NCBI RefSeq assembly: GCF_001050235.1
Contig: NZ_DF967972.1
Coordinates: forward strand, 4,058,724-4,122,723
Source: Longilinea arvoryzae
GTDB taxonomy: Bacteria; Chloroflexota; Anaerolineae; Anaerolineales; Anaerolineaceae
Reading direction: 5' to 3'
Length of the DNA: 64,000 nt
The notes beneath the pieces were generated by a model. It did not search any database, had not been told where the DNA came from, and worked only from the letters and a program-made list of their open reading frames with translations. Made by a program: the position numbers and the translations under genes. This document shows positions 46,554 through 55,103 of this stretch, piece by piece (the stretch's first letter is position 1; every line of letters begins with the position of its first letter).

Positions 46554-47411
46554 ATGAACTCGTCTACTCCTGATTCATTTGAATCTTTCTGGCTGAGCGT
46601 CAACGGTCTTCAAATTCGCGCCTACGCGCTCGGCAACGGCGAACCGCTGCTGCTGTTGCACGGCGGCGGCGTGGACGGCGCGTTGCTCTCCTGGCGGCTG
46701 GCCATGCCAGCCCTGGCCGCTCACCGGCGCGTAATCGCTTTCGACTGGCCAGGCTACGGCGAAAGCCAGCCTAATCCGCTGCCCAACAGCATGGATTTCT
46801 ACATCCAGTTCACTGGCGCGGTGCTGGACGCGTTGGGCTTGCAGCGCAGCGGCCTGATGGGGCTATCGCTGGGCGGCGGCGCAGCCCTGGGCTTCGCGCT
46901 GGCCCACCCCGAACGGGTGGAAAGCCTGGCGCTGGTGGATGCCTACGGCCTGGCGGAAAAATTGCCGCTTCAACGCCTCTCCTACGACCTGGTGCAGGCC
47001 GATTGGTTGATGCAGTGGAGCTACGCTCTGTTGCGCAAGAGCCGGGCTCTGACGCGCTGGACGCTGAGTTACATCCTGGCGCGCAAAGAGTCGATCACAG
47101 ACGAACTGGTCGACGAGGTGTTCAGGATCATTCAGCAGCCGGATGCCGGCAAAGCCTTCCTAGACATTCAGCACGCCGATGTGCTGCCCGACCGGGTGCG
47201 CACCTGTTACATGGAGCGTATCGGCGAACTGCACATGCCCACGCTCATCATCCACGGCGAAAAGGATACCCTGGTTCCGATCGCGGCCGCGCGCGAAGCC
47301 GTGCGGCGCAATCCGGCCATCCGGTTGGCCGTGCTGCCGCGCTGCGGGCACTGGCCGCAACGCGACGCGCCCGATGAGTTCAACCGCGTCGCCGTGGAAT
47401 TCTTTGGGTGA
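46554..47411 (+). CDS. Alpha/beta-hydrolase fold protein
   Basis: 285 residues. Oxyanion HGGG (LLLHGGGVDGA), strand FDWPGYGESQPNP, nucleophile elbow GLSLGG (Ser about 101), late acid in IHGEKDTLVP and the catalytic His in RCGHWPQRD. A cap of about 65 residues sits between (LQRLSYDLVQADW ... ESITDELVDEV). This is the meta-cleavage-product hydrolase or haloperoxidase type; the substrate is unknown. The gene stands alone, with a palindromic element directly after it. Confidence 0.87.
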   Translation: MNSSTPDSFESFWLSVNGLQIRAYALGNGEPLLLLHGGGVDGALLSWRLAMPALAAHRRVIAFDWPGYGESQPNPLPNSMDFYIQFTGAVLDALGLQRSGLMGLSLGGGAALGFALAHPERVESLALVDAYGLAEKLPLQRLSYDLVQADWLMQWSYALLRKSRALTRWTLSYILARKESITDELVDEVFRIIQQPDAGKAFLDIQHADVLPDRVRTCYMERIGELHMPTLIIHGEKDTLVPIAAAREAVRRNPAIRLAVLPRCGHWPQRDAPDEFNRVAVEFFG

Positions 47412-47420
47412 AAAGAGTAT

Positions 47421-47657
47421 TCACCACGGAGACATTATGCCCGTAAGGGTACGGAGAACACGGAGAAGAAATCATAAAAAAGGAGAATTCCTGCTGAATG
47501 TTGCCAGAGATGGTACGAGAGATCGCATTTTCAATGCTCCCTTGTTCCTGGTGCCTTATCTTACTCTCTTTTTCATCTTTTCTCTTTTCATCTCTGCTAC
47601 TTTTCTTCTCTTCTCCGTGTCCTCCGTACCCTTACGGGCATAATGTCTCCGTGGTGA
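47421..47657. repeat. Best-preserved dispersed palindromic element
   Basis: Arms of 47 bases at 47421-47467 and 47611-47657 are inverted copies with one mismatch; each contains TCACCACGGAGACATTATG and GTAAGGGTACGGAG. About 143 bases of T/C-rich sequence separate them. It ends 4 bases before the stop of the GH13 gene. MITE-like layout without a coding region. Confidence 0.88.
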
Positions 47658-47660
47658 TTT

Positions 47661-49328
47661 TTATTTTTTCAACCACCGTATACCATAAGCCTCCAGCACC
47701 TCGGGTTTGCGGCTGCCGAGCAGATCGACGCCGCGCCGCAGGGCCGCCGGAATTTCGACGGCCCGTCCGGTCACGTTGACCAGGCAGGTCAGGTCGCCGC
47801 GCCGCAGCGCGAACAGGCCCGGTCCCGCGTCCAGCACCTCCTGCCCCACCTGCGGATCGAAGGCCGGCTCAGCAGCCCGCAACCGCAGCATCGTCGCCAG
47901 CCAGTCATACACCATCCGGCGCCGCCCGCTCGGGTTAGCCAGATCGGCTTCCAGTTCATCCAGCACCAGTTTCTGGCGGTTGATGCTGCGGTTCTGCCCG
48001 GTTTTGGTGATCCCTTCCGGCCAGCCCCGCGAGCCGAACAGGGAATGAAAGTAGATGCCGGGCACACCCTGCAGCGCGAGCAAAATGGCGTGCGCCGCCA
48101 CGAAGCGCCGTACCTGTTTACCCTCCTCCTCGCCGCCGGCCGGGTCGGAGAGGGCGTCGAAATAATTGATGTTGAGTTCGTACGGGCTTTGCGAGCCGTC
48201 CGGGTTGTGCTTGTAGGATACCCGCCCGCCGTGCGCCAGCGCCGCCTGCACCAGCGCTTCGATCTGCGCCGGCGGCAGAATGCCGCGCAGCGGATTCAGC
48301 CCGATGCCGTCGTGCGAAGCCAGGAAGTTGAAAAAAGTTGTCCCCGGCGAGGGCGGCTTCAGCCCGGCCGCCCAGGCGCTCAACGCAGAGGCGTTGCCGC
48401 TGCGCAGCGTATGCAGCACCAGCGGCGGCTGCGGGAAGTTGTAGACCATCTGGGCCTCGTTGGCGCCGTCGCCAAAATAGGAAATGTTGTCGGCGTGGGG
48501 CACATTCGTCTCCGTGACCAGCATCACGTGCGGCGCCACCCCATCCAGCACGGCGCGCATGAGCTGCACAACCGCGTGCGTCTGCGGCAGGTGAATGCAG
48601 GGCGTGCCGATCTGCTTCCACAGGTAGGCGATCGCGTCCAGGCGGATCAACTCCGCGCCCTTCCCGACGTAAAACAGCAGCACGTCCAGCATGCTCAGCA
48701 GCACGCGCGGGTTGACGTAGTTCAGATCCACCTGGTCGGTCGAAAACGTCGTCCAGATCTGGCGCGGACCGTCCGCGGCGGTGAAGACGGTCAGCAGCGG
48801 CAGCGCGCGCGGCCGCACCACCTGCGACAGATCGGGTTGGTCATCCACGGCAATGAAGAAATCGCGGTAGGCCGGGTCGTTGCGCAGGTAGGCCTGGAAC
48901 CATTCCCCCTGCGCCGAAGCGTGGTTGAAAACCGCATCGAACATCAGCCGGAAATCGCCGCCCAACTGCCGGATGTGTTCCCAGCCGCCCAGCGCCGGGT
49001 CGACGCGGGTGTAATCGCTGACCGAAAAGCCGTCATCCGAGGTGGAAGGGTAGAACGGCAGGATGTGCAACCCGCTGACCACGCCCTTCAAATAAGCGCG
49101 GCTGAAATCGGCCAGCGTGGCCAGTGGCGGCTGACCGGGCTGCTGCACCTGATCGGCGTAAGTGATCAGGATGGCATCGCGCTGACTGAGACCGGTCGAG
49201 CGCGGCGCAGGGATGCGCCCGCGATAGCGTTCAAGGAGATCCTTCACTTCGGGCAGCAAATCCGCCCCGCGCCGCGCGCCGTACAGTTCGGCCAGCAGTC
49301 CTTCCACGCGTTGAAGCCGTTCGTTCAT
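47661..49328 (-). CDS. GH13_18 sugar phosphorylase
   Basis: 555 residues. A TIM-barrel amylase-superfamily enzyme with the sucrose-phosphorylase layout: GVVSGLHILPFYPSTSDDGFSVSDY, DAVFNHAS, the nucleophile D231 in IRLDAIAYLWK, the acid/base E273 in VTETNVPH and NFLASHDGIG. GH13_18 enzymes cleave sucrose, sucrose-6-phosphate or glucosylglycerate with phosphate to give glucose 1-phosphate; which one cannot be told by eye. The ATG at 49328 is preferred over GTG at 49337 because GGAGG overlaps the latter too closely. Confidence 0.88.
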   Translation of the reverse strand: MNERLQRVEGLLAELYGARRGADLLPEVKDLLERYRGRIPAPRSTGLSQRDAILITYADQVQQPGQPPLATLADFSRAYLKGVVSGLHILPFYPSTSDDGFSVSDYTRVDPALGGWEHIRQLGGDFRLMFDAVFNHASAQGEWFQAYLRNDPAYRDFFIAVDDQPDLSQVVRPRALPLLTVFTAADGPRQIWTTFSTDQVDLNYVNPRVLLSMLDVLLFYVGKGAELIRLDAIAYLWKQIGTPCIHLPQTHAVVQLMRAVLDGVAPHVMLVTETNVPHADNISYFGDGANEAQMVYNFPQPPLVLHTLRSGNASALSAWAAGLKPPSPGTTFFNFLASHDGIGLNPLRGILPPAQIEALVQAALAHGGRVSYKHNPDGSQSPYELNINYFDALSDPAGGEEEGKQVRRFVAAHAILLALQGVPGIYFHSLFGSRGWPEGITKTGQNRSINRQKLVLDELEADLANPSGRRRMVYDWLATMLRLRAAEPAFDPQVGQEVLDAGPGLFALRRGDLTCLVNVTGRAVEIPAALRRGVDLLGSRKPEVLEAYGIRWLKK

Positions 49329-49480
49329 GAGCGCCACCTCCGGATACAGTCAGATTGTAGCAAATCGGGGCCCGCTTTCCAAATCGGAAACCATGACAAC
49401 CAGGTGCGCGCTCACGAACGGTCAGATATGCTATAATCGCTTGACACGGCAATACAATCCTCACACTGGAAAAATCGCGT

Positions 49481-50410
49481 ATGCGTTATTTGATCACTGG
49501 AGCCGCCGGCTTTTTGGGCGCGGCGCTCTCGAACCGTCTGGCCCAGCAGGGGCATACCGTCCGCGGGGTGGACGATCTCTCCACCGGCGATCCGGCCGCT
49601 TTATCCGAAGAAGTGCATTTCACGCGCGGCGATGTCAACGACCGTCCCAAGCTGTGGACGCTGCTGCAGGACGTGGACTGCGTCTATCATCTGGCAGCGC
49701 GCGTGCTGGTGCCCGAATCGGTGCTCTACCCGCGTGAGTACAACCAGGTCAACGTCTCGGGTACAGTGTCGCTGATGGAAGCCATGCGCGACGTGGGCGT
49801 GCGCCGCGTGGTGTTCATCTCCTCCGGCGCGGTCTACGGCAATCAGGAGACCCAGCCGGCCCGGGAGGACGCCCGCCCCGATCCGCGCTCGCCGTATGCC
49901 GTGTCCAAACTGGCCGCCGAATACTACGTCAACACCATTGGCCGCCTGTGGGGAATCGAAACGGTCTGCCTGCGCGTCTTCAACGCCTACGGGCCCGGCC
50001 AACACCTCCCGCCGGTGCACGCGCCGGTCATCCCCTATTTTCTGCGCCAGTCCCTGCAAAACGGCACCCTGGTGCTGCACGGCGACGGCAGCCAATCGCG
50101 CGATTACGTCTACGTCGACGACGTCGTCTCGGCCATGGTGGCGACTTCCACCGCGCCGGGCGTCAACCGCCTAACCATCAACGTCGGCAGCGGCCAGGAG
50201 ACCAGCGTGCGCAATCTGGCTCAGCTCGTCAACAGCATCACCGGCGGTAAACCGGAAATCGTTTATAACGCGCGCAACGACGGCGGCCCCTCGCGCCTGT
50301 GCGCCGATATCCATCTGGCCCAGGAAAAACTGGGCTACCAGCCCCTGACCACGCTCGAAGACGGCCTGCGCCTGACGCTGGAAAAAGACCCGCATATCCG
50401 CCAGAAGTAA
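49481..50410 (+). CDS. NAD-dependent sugar epimerase/dehydratase
   Basis: 309 residues of the extended SDR family. Cofactor loop TGAAGFLG (residues 6-13), catalytic Ser in FISSGAVYG and YAVSK Tyr-Lys pair. RVFNAYGPGQ and GDGSQSRDYVYVDD are typical of GalE-like nucleotide-sugar epimerases. It probably produces a UDP- or dTDP-sugar for surface glycans. TATAAT at 49432-49437 may be the -10 box. The next gene begins 4 bases after its stop. Confidence 0.88.
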   Translation: MRYLITGAAGFLGAALSNRLAQQGHTVRGVDDLSTGDPAALSEEVHFTRGDVNDRPKLWTLLQDVDCVYHLAARVLVPESVLYPREYNQVNVSGTVSLMEAMRDVGVRRVVFISSGAVYGNQETQPAREDARPDPRSPYAVSKLAAEYYVNTIGRLWGIETVCLRVFNAYGPGQHLPPVHAPVIPYFLRQSLQNGTLVLHGDGSQSRDYVYVDDVVSAMVATSTAPGVNRLTINVGSGQETSVRNLAQLVNSITGGKPEIVYNARNDGGPSRLCADIHLAQEKLGYQPLTTLEDGLRLTLEKDPHIRQK

Positions 50411-50414
50411 GCGC

Positions 50415-50999
50415 ATGGCCGAAGCGCTGCCCGCTGAATTTTACGCTCGCGACGTTCTAGCCGTGGCGCCTGACCTGTTGGGCACCCGCCTGATGCGCTG
50501 CCTGAACGGCGTTACGATCTCCGGCATCATCTGTGAGGTCGAGGCGTACCGCGGCGAGGAAGACCTGGCCTGTCATGCCCGCGCCGGACGCACGCCGCGC
50601 ACCGCGGTCATGTACGGTCCGCCCGGACGCGCCTATGTGTATTTTACCTACGGCATGCACTGGATGTTGAACGTGGTTTGCATGCCCGAAAACGAGCCGT
50701 CCGCCATTCTCATTCGCGCCATCCGCCCCTTGAGCGGGCTGGATCTCATCGCTGCGCGCCGCAGCGGGGTTGCTGCCGGGCACTGGACGGACGGTCCGGC
50801 CAAATTATGCCGCGCGCTGGGCATCGACGGCGCGCTCAACGGCTGCAACCTGACCGTTCCAAATGGCGGCCTGTGGATCGAGGCCGGAGAGATCATCTCA
50901 CCCGATCGAGTTCATACCAGCCCGCGCATCGGCATCGATTATGTCCCAGAGCCCTGGAAGAGCCGGCCCTGGCGCTATACATTTGACATATCTCACTAA
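50415..50999 (+). CDS. 3-methyladenine DNA glycosylase (AAG/MPG family)
   Basis: 194 residues starting with the family's DVLAVAPDLLGTRLMR and the catalytic region ICEVEAYRGEEDLACHA (Glu activates water). GPPGRAYVYFTYGMHWMLNVVC contributes the intercalating tyrosine, and DGPAKLCRALGID is the last conserved block. It excises alkylated purines and hypoxanthine from DNA. It is coupled to the epimerase gene by a 4-base gap, perhaps only by chance. Confidence 0.92.
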   Translation: MAEALPAEFYARDVLAVAPDLLGTRLMRCLNGVTISGIICEVEAYRGEEDLACHARAGRTPRTAVMYGPPGRAYVYFTYGMHWMLNVVCMPENEPSAILIRAIRPLSGLDLIAARRSGVAAGHWTDGPAKLCRALGIDGALNGCNLTVPNGGLWIEAGEIISPDRVHTSPRIGIDYVPEPWKSRPWRYTFDISH

Positions 51000-51083
51000 A
51001 CGGCTATTACATTAATTGCTTACAATTAAGAGTGTGATTTATCCGACCTAGACCACCTCTGATTCAGAAGAAACGGGTGCGCC

Positions 51084-51764
51084 ATGGCTGAATCCCTTGC
51101 AGATCAATTCCATACCAGCTTCGATCCCACCGCCATCCTGATCTTTGGCGGCGGAGGGCACGGCAAGACCCTGATCGAACTGGTGCAATCTCTCGGTTTG
51201 TACCGCGTTGTCGGCGTGATCGATGATGTGCTGGCCGCCGGCGAACACATCGTCGGCGTGCCCGTGCTGGGCGGCCCCGATATGCTGTCCGACCTGTACA
51301 AACGCGGCGTTCGTCTGGCTGTCAACGGCGTGGGCGGCATCGGCAACCCGGATGTGCGCATCAAAATTTTCGAACAACTGGCCGAGACCGGCTTCGTTTT
51401 TCCGGCCGTCGTTCACCCCACCGCGTATGTGGAACCCAGCGCCGTGCTGGAACCCGGCGTGCAGGTGCTGGCTCAGGCCTACGTCGGCAGCGATGCGCAC
51501 ATCGGATTCGGCTCCGTGATCAATGCGGGTGTGATCATTTCTCACGACTGCCGAATTGGGAATGTGGTCAATCTCTCGCCGGGCGCCATGCTGGCCGGCA
51601 ACGTGACCATCGAAGACTATGCGCAAATCGGGATGGGCGCGACCATCAACCTGCACCTTACCGTGGGCAAACTGGCCCGCATCGGCAACGGCGCCACCGT
51701 CAAGGCGGATGTGCCCGGTGAAAGCCGCGTTTACGCCGGGACGATCTGGCCGCCGAGGATTTAG
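51084..51764 (+). CDS. NeuD-family sugar O-acyltransferase
   Basis: 226 residues. An N-terminal PglD/NeuD-type nucleotide-binding domain (ILIFGGGGHGKTLIELVQ, VIDDVLAAGE) leads to a left-handed beta-helix of hexapeptide repeats (about 115-215; for example AVLEPGVQVLAQAYVGSDAHIG and IISHDCRIGNVVNLSPGA, with the catalytic His at ISHDC). It acetylates an amino-sugar or sialic-acid-like precursor. Its end touches a TTAGC-type repeat. Confidence 0.87.
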   Translation: MAESLADQFHTSFDPTAILIFGGGGHGKTLIELVQSLGLYRVVGVIDDVLAAGEHIVGVPVLGGPDMLSDLYKRGVRLAVNGVGGIGNPDVRIKIFEQLAETGFVFPAVVHPTAYVEPSAVLEPGVQVLAQAYVGSDAHIGFGSVINAGVIISHDCRIGNVVNLSPGAMLAGNVTIEDYAQIGMGATINLHLTVGKLARIGNGATVKADVPGESRVYAGTIWPPRI

Positions 51765-51926
51765 CTTTTAGCAATTCGCTTTTAGCAATTCGCTTCTAGC
51801 GAATAGCTTTCAGCTGTCAGCGATTGGCTACTTTTGACAGCCCATTATTCTTCCCGAATGGACTCATGATCATTTGGCAGGATTCTTCTTTTTTCATGTC
51901 TTTCGTGACTTTCGTGGTTAATCTGC
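51762..51926. repeat. TTAGC-type repeats followed by a CGTGACTTTCGTGG repeat
   Basis: From 51762 to 51835 the sequence repeats TTTTAGCAATTCGC and variants, like 1039-1217. From 51875 to 51926 a second type reads CATGTCTTTCGTGACTTTC and GTGGTTAATC, related in style to the CACGGAG elements. The next gene starts directly after it. Confidence 0.65.
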
Positions 51927-53237
51927 ATGGATATTTCCTCTGAAATCTTCACCACCGCGCGACTGCGCATTCGTCGCGCAATGCCGGAAGATGCCACCTT
52001 CCTCGATCGCCTGTGGCACGACCCGCGCGTGATGACCAATGTCGGCTTTCCAGACGGCCTGCCCATCAACCGCGTCCAAATCGAAAACAAGATCCGAGGG
52101 TACGACCCATCCGAATATGACAAAACCCTGATCGTCGCCCTGCGATCCAGTGGCCAGCCGATCGGCGAGTGCATGCTGGGCTGGCCGGATGAGCAGGGCA
52201 TCAGCCTGACGGATGTCAAATTGAGCCCCGAATTCTGGGGCCAGCGCTACGGCGTCGAAGTCAAGCAGGGGTTGCTGGATTATCTCTTCACGCACGCCCC
52301 CGTGCTGGCGGTGGAAGCCGATCCGGCCTGGACCAATCTGCCCTCCATCCGCATGCAGGAACGGGTCGGCGGGCTGCGCGTGCGCGAATACGACTCGGAC
52401 TTCAATCGCCACCTGGTTTACCGCGTGCACCGCTTCGACTGGGAACGCCTGCGGGCCGGGCTGCCGGTCGCGTCCGAACCGCTGCGCAGCCTGCTGGCTG
52501 GCCTGTTACCCGGGCTGGTGCCCGGCTGCCAGGCGCTGGCCCTCACCGGCAGCTTCGCGCGCGACTGCGCCGGCGAAACCAGCGATATCGACCTGTACCG
52601 CTTCGTCGAGCCGCCGGTCGCGGAACCCCACCGCTACAGCCTGAAATTACCCCAGCGCCGCCTGGTCAGCCTGACCACGGCCGTGCTGAGCGAAAAAATG
52701 GCGGAGCTACAGAAGCCGCAGCGCGCCATCTGGGCCGCGCCCGGCTTCCGGCAGGCCTGGGTGCTCTTCGACCGCTCCGGTGGGCTGGCGCAGCTCAAGG
52801 CGCAGGCCGCGGCCTACGATCCGGCGGCCCACCCGGTCGAAGCCGCCGCCTGGATCAGCGAAACGTTGTTGAACAACAGCGAAGAAGTGACCAAGGTCTT
52901 CGGCGCGCTGCAGCGCAACGACGAAGGCGCTGCGTTGTACGGCGTCATCGGCCTGGATTACAATCTCAATTTGATAGCGGCCGTACACCTGGGCGTGCTG
53001 ATCGAAAGCGAAAACCGCTTTTTCGAGCAGGTCCAGCAGGCCGCGCCGCCCGAATGGACGCGCCTCGAACGCATCCTGATGGGCTTCGAGCCGGCCGACA
53101 TCGGGCAGCGCGCCCGCGCCGGGTTGGGGCTTTACCGCTATACCTGCCGCTGGCTGGATGGACTCATCCAACCCCAACACCGCGATATCATCGCGTATGC
53201 GGTTGGCTTGATTCCACCCGAGTGGGAAGAAATTTGA
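51927..53237 (+). CDS. GNAT acetyltransferase fused to a nucleotidyltransferase domain
   Basis: 436 residues. Residues 1-165 are a GNAT domain of the RimJ/L style (TTARLRIRRAMPEDATFLDRLW, SPEFWGQRYGVEVKQGLLDYLF, NLPSIRMQERVGGLRVREY). Residues about 185-300 start a Pol-beta-type nucleotidyltransferase: LTGSFARDCAGETSDIDLYRF has the GS and DxD signature. The helical C-terminus (300-436) resembles the helper domain of such enzymes. The combination is reminiscent of antibiotic-modifying enzymes but the substrate is unknown. The ATG lies at the edge of a repeat with no Shine-Dalgarno. Confidence 0.8.
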   Translation: MDISSEIFTTARLRIRRAMPEDATFLDRLWHDPRVMTNVGFPDGLPINRVQIENKIRGYDPSEYDKTLIVALRSSGQPIGECMLGWPDEQGISLTDVKLSPEFWGQRYGVEVKQGLLDYLFTHAPVLAVEADPAWTNLPSIRMQERVGGLRVREYDSDFNRHLVYRVHRFDWERLRAGLPVASEPLRSLLAGLLPGLVPGCQALALTGSFARDCAGETSDIDLYRFVEPPVAEPHRYSLKLPQRRLVSLTTAVLSEKMAELQKPQRAIWAAPGFRQAWVLFDRSGGLAQLKAQAAAYDPAAHPVEAAAWISETLLNNSEEVTKVFGALQRNDEGAALYGVIGLDYNLNLIAAVHLGVLIESENRFFEQVQQAAPPEWTRLERILMGFEPADIGQRARAGLGLYRYTCRWLDGLIQPQHRDIIAYAVGLIPPEWEEI

Positions 53238-53324
53238 GGTTTGTCCTGGTAGTCACGACGTCAGTCGTCAAGAAATGGCTTCCGTCATTACTACAGGTCT
53301 TCATTTCTTATACTCTTACTCTAT

Positions 53325-53395
53325 CAAAAATCTCTTCTCAGTGAACTCTGTGATCTCTGTGGCTTCTTCTCCTATGCCTTACTGGCATAATGCAG
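53325..53395. repeat. Fragment of dispersed palindromic element overlapping the CHAT gene end
   Basis: CTTCTCAGTGAACTCTGTG, then ATCTCTGTGGC and TATGCCTTACTGGCATAATG. The last part is a degraded form of TACCCTTACGGGCATAATG of the consensus arm. It covers the final codons and stop of the CHAT gene. Confidence 0.7.
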
Positions 53396-55063
53396 CGAGC
53401 CCATCATTTGATCGAAGATCGCCTTCGAACGCCGCAGACTGGGGCTGATCTGGGCCTCGAAAGCCAGCCTGGCCTGCACCGCCTGGTTGGGGCGCCCCTC
53501 CTGGATCAAGGTCCAGATATTCTCGACGGCCGCGTCCATCTGATCCAGGAATTCGCGAAAGAATTTCAGCAAATCGAAGTCGCTGCTCTCCTGCACCTTC
53601 AACTCCTGCTGCAGCGCATCCCTCTGCTCGGGCTTCAGGTACGGGCCGACCGTCTGCATGACCTTGTTGCCGAGTATGCCGATCTCGAAGCAGGAACTGC
53701 CCGCGTGCGTCCAGGTTTCGCCGTCATATAAACCCTTGAACTGGTAATAGTACGGCTCGAAGGCCTGGGCGAAGGTGGCCGGATCGCGGCCGAGACGCCG
53801 GAAATCACCCGTCAGGTCAGCCAGCAGCCGGTGGCTCTTGCTCAATTCCTTGATCAAGGCGTTGACCTCATTCAGGCTGCTCAAACCCTGCTCCTGAGCC
53901 GCCTGCTGCGCGGAACGCAAGACTTCGAAAGCCTGGTCGTTGTGCTCCAGCACATTCGCATAGATCTGGCCGACCGGAAAATCGATCAGTTGATTGTCCT
54001 CCAGGCGGCTGAACAGCACCGGCGCGCCCCAGTCCCAGCGTTCTTGAATGACCTGGCGGGCCTCGTTGGCCGCGGCGTCCGCCATGCCGTGCAGAAACAG
54101 GCGCGTGTAGAACTGCCCGGCAAAGGCGTGCGCGGTATCCTTGCTGACCTTGTCGAACATCGCCAACGCCGCCGCCGCGCCGCCGAGAGTCACAAGCTCC
54201 AGCCCGAGGGGTTGGAATGGCGAGCCGGTATCGAAGCGCGCGCTTTCGCAGGCCGCCAGGAAGGCGAACAGCGGCGGTTGGTTTACCGTCGAAAAAGTCT
54301 CCGCCAACCGCCCGGCGGTGACCGGATCGGCGCTGCGGTCGTCCTTTTCCAGGAAGAGCACGCTGCCGGCCGGGACGAGCGCGCCGTGGCACAGGAAATG
54401 GATCAGGTGAACGCCCTGCTGCAGGGCTGCCCGCAGCGCGTTCAGGGTGGGCGGGTCCGGCGTGCCGCTTTCCAGGTAGGTGACACTCAGCTCAGCCCGC
54501 CCATCCAGTTTCTGGCGCAACAAACGGCGTTCAGAGGGTGCGATCGGCGCCAGGTTGTAGTCCTGCTGAATGCCTTCCGGCGAGGAGATCACCACCAGCA
54601 TGCGCAGCGGGCGCTCGTGGACCGCGGCTGGCCGCGCCCACGCTCCGCTGGCCGCCTGGCGGCAGAAAGGCGTGTCGGCGGTGACGGCCAGCGGCTGCCA
54701 CTTCTCGCCGATGGGTTGGTAGACGCGTTCCCAGCGCACCGCCTGCAGTTCAGCCGGTTCGACGGCCAGACGCAGGTGCAAATCCTCGTCCCGGGATTGC
54801 ATCACCGCCAGCGTTTCGCGGTAATCGGCGCCCAGGCCGCCTGCTGCGAAGAGTTTCCTGCCCAGCAGTTTACCGTAGGCCTGCGGATCCGCCTCCTGTG
54901 AGGCCAGGCGAGCTAAATCAAGATGCAGGTTGCGCGGCGGGAACTCGCGCCAGCCCTCCACCCTGAGCGCGGCCCGGTAAGGCTTTCCCTTCTGGGCCGG
55001 CGCCAGGATCCGGATTTCAGCCATACTGAAGTTGGGACGCGCGGTCATGCCGGTGAGGATCAT
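53372..55063 (-). CDS. CHAT-domain caspase-like peptidase
   Basis: 563 residues from the ATG at 55063, which follows AAGGAGAAG. A roughly 150-residue N-terminal region (MTARPNFSMAEIRILAP) precedes a CHAT domain at about 155-370 with the catalytic pair H226 (IHFLCHGALV) and C272 (FLAACESARF). The last 190 residues are helical (ALQQELKVQESSDFDLLKFFREFLDQ) and unassigned. The last residues and stop codon are encoded by a dispersed-repeat fragment. CHAT peptidases often act in proteolytic defence or death pathways. It starts 40 bases after the papain-like gene, so the two form a unit. Confidence 0.85.
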   Translation of the reverse strand: MILTGMTARPNFSMAEIRILAPAQKGKPYRAALRVEGWREFPPRNLHLDLARLASQEADPQAYGKLLGRKLFAAGGLGADYRETLAVMQSRDEDLHLRLAVEPAELQAVRWERVYQPIGEKWQPLAVTADTPFCRQAASGAWARPAAVHERPLRMLVVISSPEGIQQDYNLAPIAPSERRLLRQKLDGRAELSVTYLESGTPDPPTLNALRAALQQGVHLIHFLCHGALVPAGSVLFLEKDDRSADPVTAGRLAETFSTVNQPPLFAFLAACESARFDTGSPFQPLGLELVTLGGAAAALAMFDKVSKDTAHAFAGQFYTRLFLHGMADAAANEARQVIQERWDWGAPVLFSRLEDNQLIDFPVGQIYANVLEHNDQAFEVLRSAQQAAQEQGLSSLNEVNALIKELSKSHRLLADLTGDFRRLGRDPATFAQAFEPYYYQFKGLYDGETWTHAGSSCFEIGILGNKVMQTVGPYLKPEQRDALQQELKVQESSDFDLLKFFREFLDQMDAAVENIWTLIQEGRPNQAVQARLAFEAQISPSLRRSKAIFDQMMGSLHYASKA

Positions 55064-55103
55064 GCGAACTTCTCCTTCCCTGTCGCGGGTTGCCGGCCGG
55101 AAA

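Noticed and set aside
47421..47657. A transposase-bearing element between the inverted arms
   Set aside because: The 143 bases between the arms are T/C-rich and have no meaningful open frame; only a non-autonomous element is possible.
49432..49446. TATAAT followed by TTGACA upstream of the epimerase as a promoter pair
   Set aside because: The order is reversed and the spacing is wrong for one promoter; only the TATAAT is a possible -10 box.
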